Source: an uncultured Acidimicrobiales bacterium
Lineage (GTDB): Bacteria > Actinomycetota > Acidimicrobiia > Acidimicrobiales > SZUA-35
Direction of reading: 5' to 3'
DNA length: 64,000 nt
NCBI GenBank assembly: GCA_937922785.1
Contig: CALAJQ010000016.1
Span: forward strand, 62,001 to 126,000
The position numbers were made by a program, and so were the translations under genes. This document shows, piece after piece, positions 1 through 8,236 of this stretch. Within the stretch, counting starts at the first letter, position 1; every line of letters starts with the position of its first letter. The notes beneath the pieces were generated by a model. The model worked only from the letters and a program-made list of their open reading frames with translations. It had not been told where the DNA came from and searched no databases.

Positions 1-530
1 AAGCCGAACGCAACCACCACTATCAAAGTGCCTACCTCTAGGACAGTAACAACTGCTGCGAGAATCACGCTCTCGCGCACGCCCCACCAAGCGACAGTGC
101 ACAGCACGATGACGATCGCAATCGCCGTCATTCGCTCGGGCAGATCAATCAGCGTTGTCACATAGCCAGCGAAGGCCAAGGAAACGACGGCGCTTGAAAT
201 GACGCCAGTGACGACCACGCCCAGCCCAGCAATCCGGCCTGCCGCAATTCCGATTCCTTGGCGTACATAAACTGCTTCGCCACCGGCTCGCGGAAACTGG
301 GCGACCAGCGCCATGTATGAAATACCGGTCAGCCCGGCTATGAGGCCGGCGACAAGAAATGCTAGAGGGGCCTGTGATCCAGCTGAGCCAAGGATCTCTC
401 CGACCAGCGCAAAGATGCCGGCACCAACCGTTACTCCGAGGCCGTAAAAGACGAGGAGCGGAGTTGACAGCGTTCGCCTGAGTTTCCCTCGGTCAGTTGC
501 GTGATCGCGCTCGCAGATGGTGTCGGTCAC
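1..530 (-). CDS. APC-family amino-acid permease, N-terminal part (truncated by window edge)
   Basis: Translating the minus strand from a GTG at 528-530 gives about 176 residues without a stop up to the window edge. The protein has a short polar N-terminus, then the APC-superfamily opening (LLVFYGLGVTVGAGIFALVG), where the GAGIF stretch is the substrate-binding break of TM1. Further hydrophobic segments follow, including one with SYMALVAQFPRAGGEAVY, the TM3 signature of these transporters. It should be an integral membrane importer or exchanger of amino acids; the substrate cannot be told. A weak GAGGA lies about 13 bases before the GTG. It is divergent from the universal stress gene at 711, so both could share the 531-710 control region. 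Confidence 0.85.
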   Translation of the reverse strand, partial: MTDTICERDHATDRGKLRRTLSTPLLVFYGLGVTVGAGIFALVGEILGSAGSQAPLAFLVAGLIAGLTGISYMALVAQFPRAGGEAVYVRQGIGIAAGRIAGLGVVVTGVISSAVVSLAFAGYVTTLIDLPERMTAIAIVIVLCTVAWWGVRESVILAAVVTVLEVGTLIVVVAFG

Positions 531-607
531 GCCCTGACGACATCCTCAAGCCGATTTTGTCTGCCTAGTTTCATGCATTGATTGTCGTTGAGGACCTCCC
601 CAGCGCC

Positions 608-627
608 CAGAGTCCAAAGTCCCAAGA
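608..627. promoter_or_regulatory. DevR/DosR-like box 1
   Basis: CAGAGTCCAAAGTCCCAAGA has an exact right half-site (AGTCCC) of the mycobacterial DosR palindrome TTSGGGACTWWAGTCCCSAA, matching about 12 of 20 positions. Nearly the same string recurs at 13413-13432 in front of two other universal stress genes. It lies 84 bases before the start at 711. A regulatory role is inference from this repetition and from the DevR homologue at 14840-15502. Confidence 0.5.
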
Positions 628-636
628 CCTCCTGAA

Positions 637-656
637 GTAGGGACCTTCGACTCTAG
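637..656. promoter_or_regulatory. DevR/DosR-like box 2
   Basis: GTAGGGACCTTCGACTCTAG contains the left half-site GGGAC and matches about 12 of 20 positions of the DosR consensus. It sits 10 bases after box 1 and 54 bases before the universal stress gene start. Paired DosR sites are common upstream of strongly hypoxia-induced genes in mycobacteria; function here is inferred. Confidence 0.45.
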
Positions 657-710
657 GAAGTCCGCATCATCCAATTCAGGATCAGCACATGGCACAGACC
701 GGGATCTCCA

Positions 711-1523
711 ATGCATAGCCGGGTGCTGGTGCCTCTCGACGGAAGTATCACTTCCCCTGCGGCACTTACCGTCGGGAGGCAGCTTGCTGAAAAGTGGGAT
801 GCCGAGCTGCAGGTGCTAGCGCTAGTTGAGAAAGGCCAAGCCTCATCTGGAATCGAAACCCTGACTAAGCGGCTTCTTGACCGAATCGACCTTAAGCCGA
901 AGCTGGAGGTGCGTCGTATCGCCTATTCAGCGGCAGAAGATATCGCCGGCGAGTTCGACCTAGTGCCCGACACTTTTGTGGTGCTGAGTTCGTGGGCAAG
1001 AGGGCGAAGCGCCGGCGTTGTCCCGAATCTGGCAGAAGACGTTTTCCGTCTAGTGCGCCAGCCCATGCTGCTAGTGGGTCCAAAGGTTGAGGCCCGGAGC
1101 GATTGGCCAGACGGGCCGCTGCATATCAGCATCGACGGATCAGGCTTCAGTGAGACCATCGCCAAATCTGCGGTTCTGTTCGCCAAAAGTCTGCAAATCG
1201 ATGTCAGATTCGTGACTGTCTTCGATCCAGAAGATGCTCCAGGTGGGCCTGACATTTCACTGGAGACCAACGCGATCGCCCGACTCGCAGATCAGGCGCA
1301 GGCGGTGTTAGGTCGCGAGGCCAACTACGACGTTCTTCACAGCCCACAGCCAAATCGAGAGATCCCCAGCTACGCAAAACGCTACGGTGCTGCGGCGATT
1401 GCAATGGCAACGCACATGCGGTCGGGGGTATCTCGGCTAGCGCATGGCTCAGTCACTATGGATGTCGTGGGCCAGGCTCACTGCCCGATTTTGGTTGATC
1501 GTCCGTCAGTGGGTGAGTTCTAG
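711..1523 (+). CDS. Universal stress protein (tandem UspA domains)
   Basis: 270 residues with two UspA-like domains. The first (about 1-130) begins SRVLVPLDGSITSPAAL, the typical beta1/alpha1 of the family. The second (about 139-265) carries a ...HISIDGSGFSET start and ends with a THMRSGVSRLAHGSVTMDVV segment, close to the ATP-binding G-2x-G-9x-G(S/T) pattern. Family members bind ATP or act as stress and dormancy regulators in the cytoplasm; the ligand here is not provable. The start at 711 has only a weak upstream GGGAT. Two DevR-like boxes at 608-656 suggest that it belongs to the same hypoxia/redox regulon as the island at 12.4-18.1 kb, although it lies 11 kb away. Confidence 0.88.
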   Translation: MHSRVLVPLDGSITSPAALTVGRQLAEKWDAELQVLALVEKGQASSGIETLTKRLLDRIDLKPKLEVRRIAYSAAEDIAGEFDLVPDTFVVLSSWARGRSAGVVPNLAEDVFRLVRQPMLLVGPKVEARSDWPDGPLHISIDGSGFSETIAKSAVLFAKSLQIDVRFVTVFDPEDAPGGPDISLETNAIARLADQAQAVLGREANYDVLHSPQPNREIPSYAKRYGAAAIAMATHMRSGVSRLAHGSVTMDVVGQAHCPILVDRPSVGEF

Positions 1524-1566
1524 GTGAGCAAGAAGCCCCAGCAGCGGAACAGCAGCAGAGCAACGG

Positions 1567-2793
1567 TTAGAAGCCTTCGATGAGGTTTCGGTCGATTTCA
1601 GAAATCGAGGTCACACCAGACAACGCCATTGTGCGCTCGATGCCCGACTGGAAGAAGTCCAGCACATGGTCAACGCCGGCCTTACCGCCTACAGCCAGGC
1701 CGTACAAATGTGGCCGGCCCATCATGCAGGCGTTGGCCCCCAAGGCAAGGGCCTTGACGACGTCGCTGCCTCGGCGAACGCCACCGTCGCAGTAGATCTC
1801 GGTTTGGCCGCCCACCGCATCAGCTACAGGTGAGACCAGGTCGATGATGGCGGGGGAGGAATCGAGTTGTCGGCCGCCGTGGTTGGAAAGTGCAACGGCT
1901 TCGATGCCCGAATCGGCAGCGATTTTGGCGTCAGCCACGCTTTGCACGCCCTTCAGAACTACGGGGCCACCCCATTGGGAACGAATCCATTCAACGTCAT
2001 CCCAGGACAGGCCTGGATCGAACTGCTCCACCGTGAACTCAGCAAGCGATACCGCGGAAGTACCGTCGGCAAAGTTGCCACCAAGCCTCTTGCCGCTTAC
2101 GGCAACGTTGGAGAAGATGATCGGGTCATTTCGTAGAAACTCCCACACCCAGCCAGGCCGCAGCGCTCCTTCGACGAAGGTGTCCAGGCCAAGCTTTGGC
2201 GGCATAGCCATGCCGCGGCGAACGTCACGTTCCCGTCGGCCAAGAACTGCGGTATCGATCGTTATGCAGATGGCCTCGAAGCCGCTCTCGCGGGCTCGGT
2301 CAAGCATGTCCTTCACCAGCGCCTTGTCTCGCCAGACATACACCTGAAACCACTTGCTGCCGGCACTGACATCGGCAACTTCTTCAATCGAACGCGTGCC
2401 CATGGTCGAAAGCGTGAAGGGAACGCCGTGGTCTGCGGCGGAACCAGCAGTGGCCAGCTCTCCATCGGGATGGGCAATTCTTGGGAATCCGGTTGGCGCA
2501 AGGATCAGCGGCATTTTGTGACGCCTGCCCAGGATTTTGCACGAGGCGTCAACCTCGCCCACGTTACGAAGTACTCGGGGCACAAGCGTGCGGTCAGCGA
2601 AACGACTGGCATTGCGAGCCATTGCCATCTCATCTTCGGCCCCGCCGTCGATGTAGTCGAACACCCCGGCAGGGAGCTTGCGCTTAGCAATTCTGCGAAG
2701 ATCGTCGACGTTCGCAGCTGACCCAAGTCGCCTTGCTACAGCATCAGTTTCGAAGGACTTAAGGCGGACTACCGACCGCAGCGATTCCAGCAT
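1567..2793 (-). CDS. FMN-dependent alpha-hydroxy acid oxidase/dehydrogenase (LldD/glycolate oxidase family)
   Basis: 408 residues, full length for the family (about 360-410). Near the N-terminus FDYIDGGAEDE is the typical FMN-phosphate and substrate region. The catalytic histidine sits in ALSNHGGRQLDSSPA, and YCDGGVRRGSDVVKALALGA is the C-terminal FMN-binding block. The enzyme oxidises an L-2-hydroxy acid such as lactate, glycolate or mandelate to the 2-oxo acid, passing electrons to oxygen or a membrane acceptor. The substrate cannot be fixed from sequence. It stands alone, convergent with the stress gene upstream and divergent from the VOC gene at 2886. No mycofactocin genes are nearby, so an MftD role is unlikely. 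Confidence 0.9.
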   Translation of the reverse strand: MLESLRSVVRLKSFETDAVARRLGSAANVDDLRRIAKRKLPAGVFDYIDGGAEDEMAMARNASRFADRTLVPRVLRNVGEVDASCKILGRRHKMPLILAPTGFPRIAHPDGELATAGSAADHGVPFTLSTMGTRSIEEVADVSAGSKWFQVYVWRDKALVKDMLDRARESGFEAICITIDTAVLGRRERDVRRGMAMPPKLGLDTFVEGALRPGWVWEFLRNDPIIFSNVAVSGKRLGGNFADGTSAVSLAEFTVEQFDPGLSWDDVEWIRSQWGGPVVLKGVQSVADAKIAADSGIEAVALSNHGGRQLDSSPAIIDLVSPVADAVGGQTEIYCDGGVRRGSDVVKALALGANACMMGRPHLYGLAVGGKAGVDHVLDFFQSGIERTMALSGVTSISEIDRNLIEGF

Positions 2794-2885
2794 GACTACT
2801 GCTTAGCTCATCCCTGGAGCAGGTGCTAAAGGCGACGGGTCAAACCAAGTTAGATGTGGGCGGGCAGCCGTGGCAGAATTGAACT

Positions 2886-3260
2886 GTGCGCGTCCTTCAA
2901 ATTGATCACGTCCAGCTTGCTATGCCTCCCGGCGGGGAGGCTGAAGCCATTGCTTTCTATTCTGGCGTGTTGGGCATCCCGCACGTTGCTAAGCCACCTG
3001 ACCTGGCTGTGAACGGAGGTTGCTGGTTTGAGGCGGGCAGTCTCAAGGTTCACCTAGGTGCACAGGCCGACTTCACCCCGGCAAAAAAGGCTCACCCTGC
3101 TCTACTTGTGGACGATCTGGCTGCGTTGAAGTCAGCAGTTTCAAACGCTGGGCACGAGGTATTCGACGACGTGCCTGTGGAAGGCTATGACCGGGTTTTC
3201 TCCCACGATCCATTTGGCAACCGAGTTGAGTTCATGCAGGTCCTCCAAGACAGTGAATGA
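2886..3260 (+). CDS. VOC-family protein (glyoxalase/bleomycin-resistance fold)
   Basis: 124 residues from a GTG start. It has the single beta-alpha-beta-beta-beta VOC layout: QIDHVQLAMPPG at the start with the first metal-ligand-like His, AIAFYSGVLGIP helix, then HPALLVDDL and FSHDPFGNRVEFMQ, where the final Glu occupies the usual metal position. VOC proteins are metal-dependent lyases, isomerases, dioxygenases or resistance proteins; the substrate here is unknown. Its stop overlaps the start of the kynurenine formamidase by 8 bases, so it appears co-transcribed with the tryptophan-degrading genes. Confidence 0.8.
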   Translation: MRVLQIDHVQLAMPPGGEAEAIAFYSGVLGIPHVAKPPDLAVNGGCWFEAGSLKVHLGAQADFTPAKKAHPALLVDDLAALKSAVSNAGHEVFDDVPVEGYDRVFSHDPFGNRVEFMQVLQDSE

Positions 3261-4155
3261 TGCCAGCTTCGGTGCTCGCCTTGGCTGGAGATCGCTAAGT
3301 TCGCCAGACCTCGAGCGTGAATATTCGCCCAGCAGTTGTGTCGGCGGCAACATCGGGCCATACCTAACCGAGTACTCGGCCGACAGCCAAGTCAGCCGCA
3401 CCTGGTGTGTTGATGCTGGGCTGGAACTAAGAACGCTTTCCTACGGTGGTCTGGCATCTCAGACGATTGACTTCGTCACCCCTAAGGCCGACAACGCACC
3501 GCTTGTTCTTTACATCCACGGCGGTTACTGGCAACAACTCTCCAAGCTCGAGTCCTTTGGTCCCGCTTCGAGTTTTCTCTCCAACGGCATTGCCTATGCG
3601 GCGGTTGACTACACCCTTGCGCCCGAAGCAAGCCTTGATGAGATCGTCGCCGAATGCCGTGACGCTGCAACCACGCTGGCCAGTCAAGCCACCGAGCTTG
3701 GTATCGACCCGAAGCGCATCGTCCTGGCGGGTAGCTCGGCGGGTGCACATTTGGCGGCGATGGTGGCCCTTGATCCGCACATTCGCTGGACGCCCGCAGG
3801 CATGGTGTTGCTGTCGGGCGTTTACGACTTGGAACCTCTGCTGGCCACGACTGTGAACGACGCAGTGGGCATGGACGAAGAAACGGCGCATCGGAACAGC
3901 CCGGCGCGCCTCGTTGACCCAAACCCGGCCACCGACCTTGTATCAGCGGTGATCGCTTGGGGAGACAACGAGACCGATCAGTTCAAGCAGCAGAGCCGCC
4001 TCTTTGCCGAGCTCCTTGGATCCAAAGGCGGATCGGTCACAGTCGTTGAAGCGCCCGAGCGGAATCATTTCAACATCGTTGGAGACCTGGGCCGGAGCGA
4101 CACCCCTCTAGGCTTGGCCACGGCCGAGCTAATCGGATCAGCCAGGAGAGATTGA
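3253..4155 (+). CDS. Kynurenine formamidase-like alpha/beta hydrolase
   Basis: About 300 residues. I place the start at GTG 3253, overlapping the VOC stop, because an upstream ATG at 3187 would add a stretch lying inside the VOC gene and the family typically begins near the DLEREYSPSS motif. Visible are the oxyanion motif YIHGGYW, the nucleophile elbow LAGSSAGAHLAA, a late acidic stretch (WGDNETDQF) and the catalytic histidine in RNHFNIV. The family hydrolyses N-formylkynurenine to kynurenine and formate. The assignment is strengthened by the next gene, tryptophan 2,3-dioxygenase, whose ATG overlaps this stop by one base (TGATG). Together they perform the first two steps of tryptophan catabolism. 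Confidence 0.85.
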   Translation: MNDASFGARLGWRSLSSPDLEREYSPSSCVGGNIGPYLTEYSADSQVSRTWCVDAGLELRTLSYGGLASQTIDFVTPKADNAPLVLYIHGGYWQQLSKLESFGPASSFLSNGIAYAAVDYTLAPEASLDEIVAECRDAATTLASQATELGIDPKRIVLAGSSAGAHLAAMVALDPHIRWTPAGMVLLSGVYDLEPLLATTVNDAVGMDEETAHRNSPARLVDPNPATDLVSAVIAWGDNETDQFKQQSRLFAELLGSKGGSVTVVEAPERNHFNIVGDLGRSDTPLGLATAELIGSARRD

Positions 4156-5087
4156 TGCCCAAGTTCGAGCCGTTCATGCCAAAGATCGTCGACCCAGAAG
4201 GCGTTGAGGCATCAACTGCGGCCCGGCCAATGAATCACAGTAATGATGAGTCTCGGGCAGCCACAGCTACCGAGACTGGTGGCTCACCGATGATTGACTT
4301 TGAGGGAACCTCGAACCCTTACATTGACTATCAAAGCATTGACCTCCTGCTGTCACTTCAACATCCGCGTAGCGAGGGTTATGACGAGATGTGCTTCTTT
4401 GTTATGGGACAAGTCAAAGAGTTGCTATTCCGGGGTCTTCATTTTGAGTTGGTCAATGCTCAGATGCAGATCCGTAACGATGAGGTTGGCAATGCCCTGC
4501 AAATCCTGAGTCGCTCCACCGCTTTTGTTAAGTACTTGGCCGATACTTGGGATGTTCTGTCCACAATTACTACCGAGGGCTTTAATCAATTCCGAGACCA
4601 CTTAGGCACCGCCTCAGGACAACTCTCCTTCATGTATCGCCACGTTGAATTTGTGCTCGGTAACAAGAGTCGACGGCTGGCCGAGGCTCATCGAAACGTG
4701 CCTCACGTTTGGCCTGCGATGTTGGAGGCGTTGGAAACCCCAAGTCTTTGCGACGACGTAAATGCCCTTCTTGCCAGACAAGGGATGAGTATCGACTCAG
4801 CTGTCTTGGAGCGCGATTGGTCCTTGCCTTATGAGGCAAACTTGTCGGTAGAGAATGCGTGGCGTCACATATTCGAGACGACCTCAGCCAACGACGAGAT
4901 GCATCGCTTGGGCCAGGCTTTGGTTTCGCTAGATCAAGAGTTCTCGATCTACCGCTGGCGTCATTTCACAACAGTTGAGCGCATCATCGGTTACAAGCCC
5001 GGCACCGGAGGTTCTGCCGGAGTGGGGTGGCTGGAACACGTAACAAAGCATCACTTCTTCCCGGAGATCTGGGCAACTAGCAACTAG
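4155..5087 (+). CDS. kynA: Tryptophan 2,3-dioxygenase
   Basis: 310 residues. The haem enzyme opens the indole ring of L-tryptophan to N-formylkynurenine. Family signatures include NPYIDYQSIDLLLSLQHP, DEMCFFVMGQVKELLFR, the active-site region EGFNQFRDHLGTASGQLS, and the C-terminal substrate loop with YKPGTGGSAGVGWLEHVT. The start at ATG 4155 is chosen because AGGAG at 4144-4148 lies 6 bases upstream. This gives roughly 40 residues before the core, more than usual; a later ATG at 4290 would give a family-length protein but has no good ribosome site. It is translationally coupled to the formamidase. Three CAACTAG repeats run through the stop codon. Confidence 0.95.
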   Translation: MPKFEPFMPKIVDPEGVEASTAARPMNHSNDESRAATATETGGSPMIDFEGTSNPYIDYQSIDLLLSLQHPRSEGYDEMCFFVMGQVKELLFRGLHFELVNAQMQIRNDEVGNALQILSRSTAFVKYLADTWDVLSTITTEGFNQFRDHLGTASGQLSFMYRHVEFVLGNKSRRLAEAHRNVPHVWPAMLEALETPSLCDDVNALLARQGMSIDSAVLERDWSLPYEANLSVENAWRHIFETTSANDEMHRLGQALVSLDQEFSIYRWRHFTTVERIIGYKPGTGGSAGVGWLEHVTKHHFFPEIWATSN

Positions 5088-5094
5088 CAACTAG
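5074..5094 (+). repeat. Tandem repeat CAACTAG x3 at the kynA stop codon
   Basis: Three perfect 7-base units fill 5074-5094. The kynA TAG stop (5085-5087) lies in the second unit, so the repeat writes the final residues and extends past the gene end. A CAGT tetramer repeat (5136-5147) also covers the stop of the convergent gene at 5143. Confidence 0.85.
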
Positions 5095-5142
5095 CTATCT
5101 GAGGCAATAGGCGTCACCGGCGGAAGTGAGCTGGCCAGTCAG

Positions 5143-6174
5143 TCAGTCAGCGCGAAGTATGGCCATCTGATCCCGCAGAACGTCGGGTTCAAGCGTTGCA
5201 TCAAGGACGACGCTGTCGACAGTTCCGCCCACCCGTTGGCGGATGGTCTCAGCGGCCGCCATTGGCTCGCCGACTGCTGCGAATGTCTCCAGCATCTCGT
5301 CACTGATCTGAGTGGCGAGTTGGTCCCACTTGTTTTCTTTGGTCATTGTCCGCAACACGGGCTGAAGGTCGCCCCAGCCGTGCAGATCCAACACGGGCTT
5401 GTAAGCCGGAGTAGATCCGTAGAAGCCGATCCGATGCTTCACAGCCGCTTTGGATTTCTCGAACGCCTCTTCGTTGGAACCGGTAGCCATGAAGATCGGG
5501 TACTGAATGTCGAAGTCGGCAATGCTGCGACCTCTGGCCTCCAGAGCTGGTTCGATACGTGGCACGATTACTTCCTTCAAATAGCGTTCGGTGCAGAATG
5601 GGTGAACGATGAGGCCGTCCGCCACTTCGGCCGCAGTCTTGATCATGAGCGGCCCGACCGCAGCAAGAAGAATCGGCGGTCGTTTTAGTCCTTCAGTTAC
5701 CGGCGTGAATTCGGGAGTCATAAGCGAGTTCTTGTAGAACTCACCCTCGAAGTCCAGTTTCGTTCCGTCCCACCAGTTATCCCAGATCGCGTTTATGGCC
5801 TCGATGAACTCTCGCATTTGCTTTGCAGCCCCGTGCCAAGGCATGTCGAAGCGTCGGGTGATGTGAGGTTTGATTTGTGAGCCGAGCCCAAGACGAAAGC
5901 GACCGTTCGAAAGGATGTTTATCTCTTGGGCTGCGGCGGCGACGTTCATAGGGTTTCGGGCAAATGCGACGGCGATGCCTGTGCCCAGCTGAATCTGCTT
6001 TGTGTGATGAGCAGCGAGAACTAGCGGCATGAACGGGTCGCGGCCGGTCTCAGCCGTGAACAGTCGGTCAAACCCGAGCTGTTCCAGCTTTTCTGACCGT
6101 TCAGCGATTAGTGAGGTGCCTAGTTTGTTGCCAGGTGACAGTGACGCTTCCACCTTGACCGATTGTGATCGCAT
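5143..6174 (-). CDS. LLM-class F420-dependent oxidoreductase (TIGR03617-like)
   Basis: 343 residues, a luciferase-like TIM-barrel enzyme. The start ATG at 6174 follows AAGGAG with 9-base spacing. Typical stretches are EKLEQLGFDRLFTAET, LGTGIAVAFARNPMNVA and LSNGRFRLGLGSQIKPHI, the last being the cofactor-phosphate region of F420-type members. These enzymes transfer hydride between F420 and an organic substrate in the cytoplasm; the substrate is unknown. The gene converges on kynA and ends inside a CAGT microrepeat. It closely resembles the enzyme at 31397-32542 (same motifs QLGTxxA, GLGxQ, HxxRRxxxxW), so the two are paralogues. Confidence 0.88.
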   Translation of the reverse strand: MRSQSVKVEASLSPGNKLGTSLIAERSEKLEQLGFDRLFTAETGRDPFMPLVLAAHHTKQIQLGTGIAVAFARNPMNVAAAAQEINILSNGRFRLGLGSQIKPHITRRFDMPWHGAAKQMREFIEAINAIWDNWWDGTKLDFEGEFYKNSLMTPEFTPVTEGLKRPPILLAAVGPLMIKTAAEVADGLIVHPFCTERYLKEVIVPRIEPALEARGRSIADFDIQYPIFMATGSNEEAFEKSKAAVKHRIGFYGSTPAYKPVLDLHGWGDLQPVLRTMTKENKWDQLATQISDEMLETFAAVGEPMAAAETIRQRVGGTVDSVVLDATLEPDVLRDQMAILRAD

Positions 6175-6292
6175 TTGATCGTTCTCCTTGACCAGGGATA
6201 TTTGGTTTTCGAAGTTTGGTCTGAGCGCAGCCCCAAGAACAAATACAAGTTAGAGAAACTCTGAAGAACCTCAAGCACATGGCTGAGGCAGG

Positions 6293-6565
6293 TTAGCTAT
6301 CAGCTGAGACTCGGATCACGCAGTACTTGATGATCACGGCAAAAAGCGCAGCGCCGATTAGCGAAATGGCGACAATGGCAATTGTCATCGCTGCCACAGC
6401 GTCGTCCTGTCCAAGCAGAATCGCAAGAGTGATTGTTGCGGTCATTGAAGCGGCCAGGAGGCCCACAAACTTCACGATTGACCGAACATCTGGGTAGTAG
6501 GGCGCCTCGCGCAAGTAGTTGTCAGGCTCTGGGATACCTTTCTCGCTCAGCAGCCCACGAAGCAC
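6293..6565 (-). CDS. Small membrane protein, probable C-terminal part of a frameshifted gene
   Basis: About 90 residues with two hydrophobic segments (roughly residues 32-52 and 58-80) after a polar N-terminus; no family recognised. The frame stays open upstream, giving ...ESEVVDEGFDVLRGLLSEK, and runs straight out of the end of the gene at 6547-6792. A single extra A in the GTAAAAG stretch near 6598, or a -1 slip of tRNA-Lys there, would join both into one protein of about 165 residues: a soluble N-terminal part and two membrane helices. As a free-standing gene it would need a GTG start. Confidence 0.5.
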   Translation of the reverse strand: MLRGLLSEKGIPEPDNYLREAPYYPDVRSIVKFVGLLAASMTATITLAILLGQDDAVAAMTIAIVAISLIGAALFAVIIKYCVIRVSADS

Positions 6566-6792
6566 GTCGAACCCCTCGTCGACAACTTCGGATTCTCTTT
6601 TACCCCTTTAAGTAGCTTCAGGTCATCGGGGTGGTAGCGGTAAGCGCCGTGTTTACGGGCCGAGGTGTAGTTCTCATCCAGCAATGGTCCGAGATTGCCA
6701 ATATCTGGCCTCGGGCTAAGGGTCTTGATGTGGCGTTTGAGTGCCCGCGTCGCAGGTCCATCAGGTATGTAGGTGATTGGGACGTACACCAT
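6547..6792 (-). CDS. Hypothetical protein, probable N-terminal part of a frameshifted gene
   Basis: 81 residues from ATG 6792. It begins MVYVPITYIPDGPATRALK and has a hydrophilic body with KHGAYRYHPDDLKLLKGVK. After this point the reading changes character (ENPKLSTRGSTCFVGC), consistent with reading out of frame beyond GTAAAAG. The remainder of the natural protein appears to continue in the -1 frame as the gene at 6293-6565. No family recognised. It is divergent from the FAD oxidoreductase at 6928. Confidence 0.5.
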   Translation of the reverse strand: MVYVPITYIPDGPATRALKRHIKTLSPRPDIGNLGPLLDENYTSARKHGAYRYHPDDLKLLKGVKENPKLSTRGSTCFVGC

Positions 6793-6927
6793 AATCTCAA
6801 CACTAGTCCGGCCTAGATCTCTCTTCTACAGCGGGTTCTGAGTCATGTAGACGTTCTTGATGAGACCTTCAGATCTTCTCCAGGGGTTCTTCAAGCAACT
6901 TTTGGGTGGTTTCTTCAGAGTGGAACC

Positions 6928-8124
6928 ATGACCAACTCACAAGCAAACCCAGCACAAGCAATCGGCCCAACAATCGACGACCACTACGACGTGGTAATCG
7001 TCGGAGCTCGAGCGGCAGGAGCGGCAACCGCCATGCTCTTAGCCCGTGAAGGGCTTCGGGTGCTCGCAATCGATAAGGCAGCCTATGGCTCCGACACGCT
7101 GTCAAGTCACGCGCTCATGCGTGGCGCAATAAGCAGCCTCGGGCGGTGGGGTCTCCTGGATGAGGTTTACGGGGCAGGCACTCCGATAATCAGCAAGACG
7201 GTGTTCACCTACGGCATTGAGGAACTCGCAATCGACATACCACCAACACCAGATGTGCCAGGTCTGGCGGCACCTCGCCGAACGGTTCTTGACCCGATCC
7301 TGGTGGACGCTGCGCTGGCTTCTGGAGCAACGGTCCTGCACGAGACACGCCTTGTCGGAATCGACACTGATGACACTGGGTGCGTAGTCGGAGTTCAAAT
7401 TGAGGTTCCAGGCGGACCCGTCAAGGCCGTAGCAACTGACCTTCTTATCGGAGCCGACGGATTGCGTTCCGCAGTTGCCCGTCAGCTTGATGTTCCGATA
7501 ACACGAATGGGGTCAAGCGCATCGGCCTACATCATGCGCTACTTCAGTGACCTTGAGGTCGACCGAAACGCATATGCGTGGCTCTACAAACCAGGCATCG
7601 GGGCTGGTGTCATCCCAACCAACGATGGCGTATGCGTGTTCGCAGCAATGACCCAAGACGAGTTCCGCAGCGGCGCCCGCAAGAACACCGAAGCCGCAAT
7701 GGTGAACGTGTTGAATCGTCTGGATCCAGAGCTTGCAGCGTCGGTAATGCGCGCAACGCCGCAAGGGCCTATCCGGAGCTGGCCTGGAGTGCGCGGGCAG
7801 TTCCGCAAGCCCTTTGGTCCCGGCTGGGCGCTGGTAGGCGATGCCGGGTATTTCAAGGATCCGTTTGCAGCCCATGGGATTTCCGATGCCTTTCGCGACG
7901 CTGAGCTGTTGGCACAAGCGGTCCGAACCGGCGACTACGCCCGCTACGAACAGCGTCGAGATGAACTGTCGGCCCCGTTGTTTGATGTACTCGAGAAGAT
8001 CGCTGGCTATGACTGGGATCTAGAGACCTTGCCGGGTCTGCACTTTCAGCTTTCGAAAGCAATGAGGGCCGAAGGCAAAGCGTTCGCCGAAGACCTCGAA
8101 GCTTCGGCACTGCAGACCGCTTAG
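6928..8124 (+). CDS. FAD-dependent oxidoreductase/monooxygenase (PHBH/geranylgeranyl-reductase fold)
   Basis: 398 residues. The N-terminal FAD-binding motif is YDVVIVGARAAGAATAMLLA (about residues 25-45), GxGxxG-like with alanines. The conserved DG motif is DLLIGADGLRSAVAR near residue 177, and the GD motif that binds the FAD ribityl chain is WALVGDAGYFKDPFAAHGIS near residue 305. This arrangement is that of class A flavin monooxygenases and related prenyl reductases. The reaction and substrate are unknown. The gene stands before the DGPF/ECF42 pair, about 110 bases away, and could be a target of that sigma factor, but this is only suggestion. Confidence 0.85.
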   Translation: MTNSQANPAQAIGPTIDDHYDVVIVGARAAGAATAMLLAREGLRVLAIDKAAYGSDTLSSHALMRGAISSLGRWGLLDEVYGAGTPIISKTVFTYGIEELAIDIPPTPDVPGLAAPRRTVLDPILVDAALASGATVLHETRLVGIDTDDTGCVVGVQIEVPGGPVKAVATDLLIGADGLRSAVARQLDVPITRMGSSASAYIMRYFSDLEVDRNAYAWLYKPGIGAGVIPTNDGVCVFAAMTQDEFRSGARKNTEAAMVNVLNRLDPELAASVMRATPQGPIRSWPGVRGQFRKPFGPGWALVGDAGYFKDPFAAHGISDAFRDAELLAQAVRTGDYARYEQRRDELSAPLFDVLEKIAGYDWDLETLPGLHFQLSKAMRAEGKAFAEDLEASALQTA

Positions 8125-8236
8125 GGTCCAGCTGATATCGATCCCAAACAAATCCTGCAGTCGTTGTCGATTTAGGACCGGTTAGCGCGTCATAGTTATG
8201 TCGGCACAACGTCGGCCCAGAAACTAGGAGATGACT

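Noticed and set aside
1844-2347. 167-codon open frame antisense to the 2-hydroxyacid oxidase
   Set aside because: Complete overlap with a strongly conserved enzyme and an Arg/Ser/Pro-rich product without domains.
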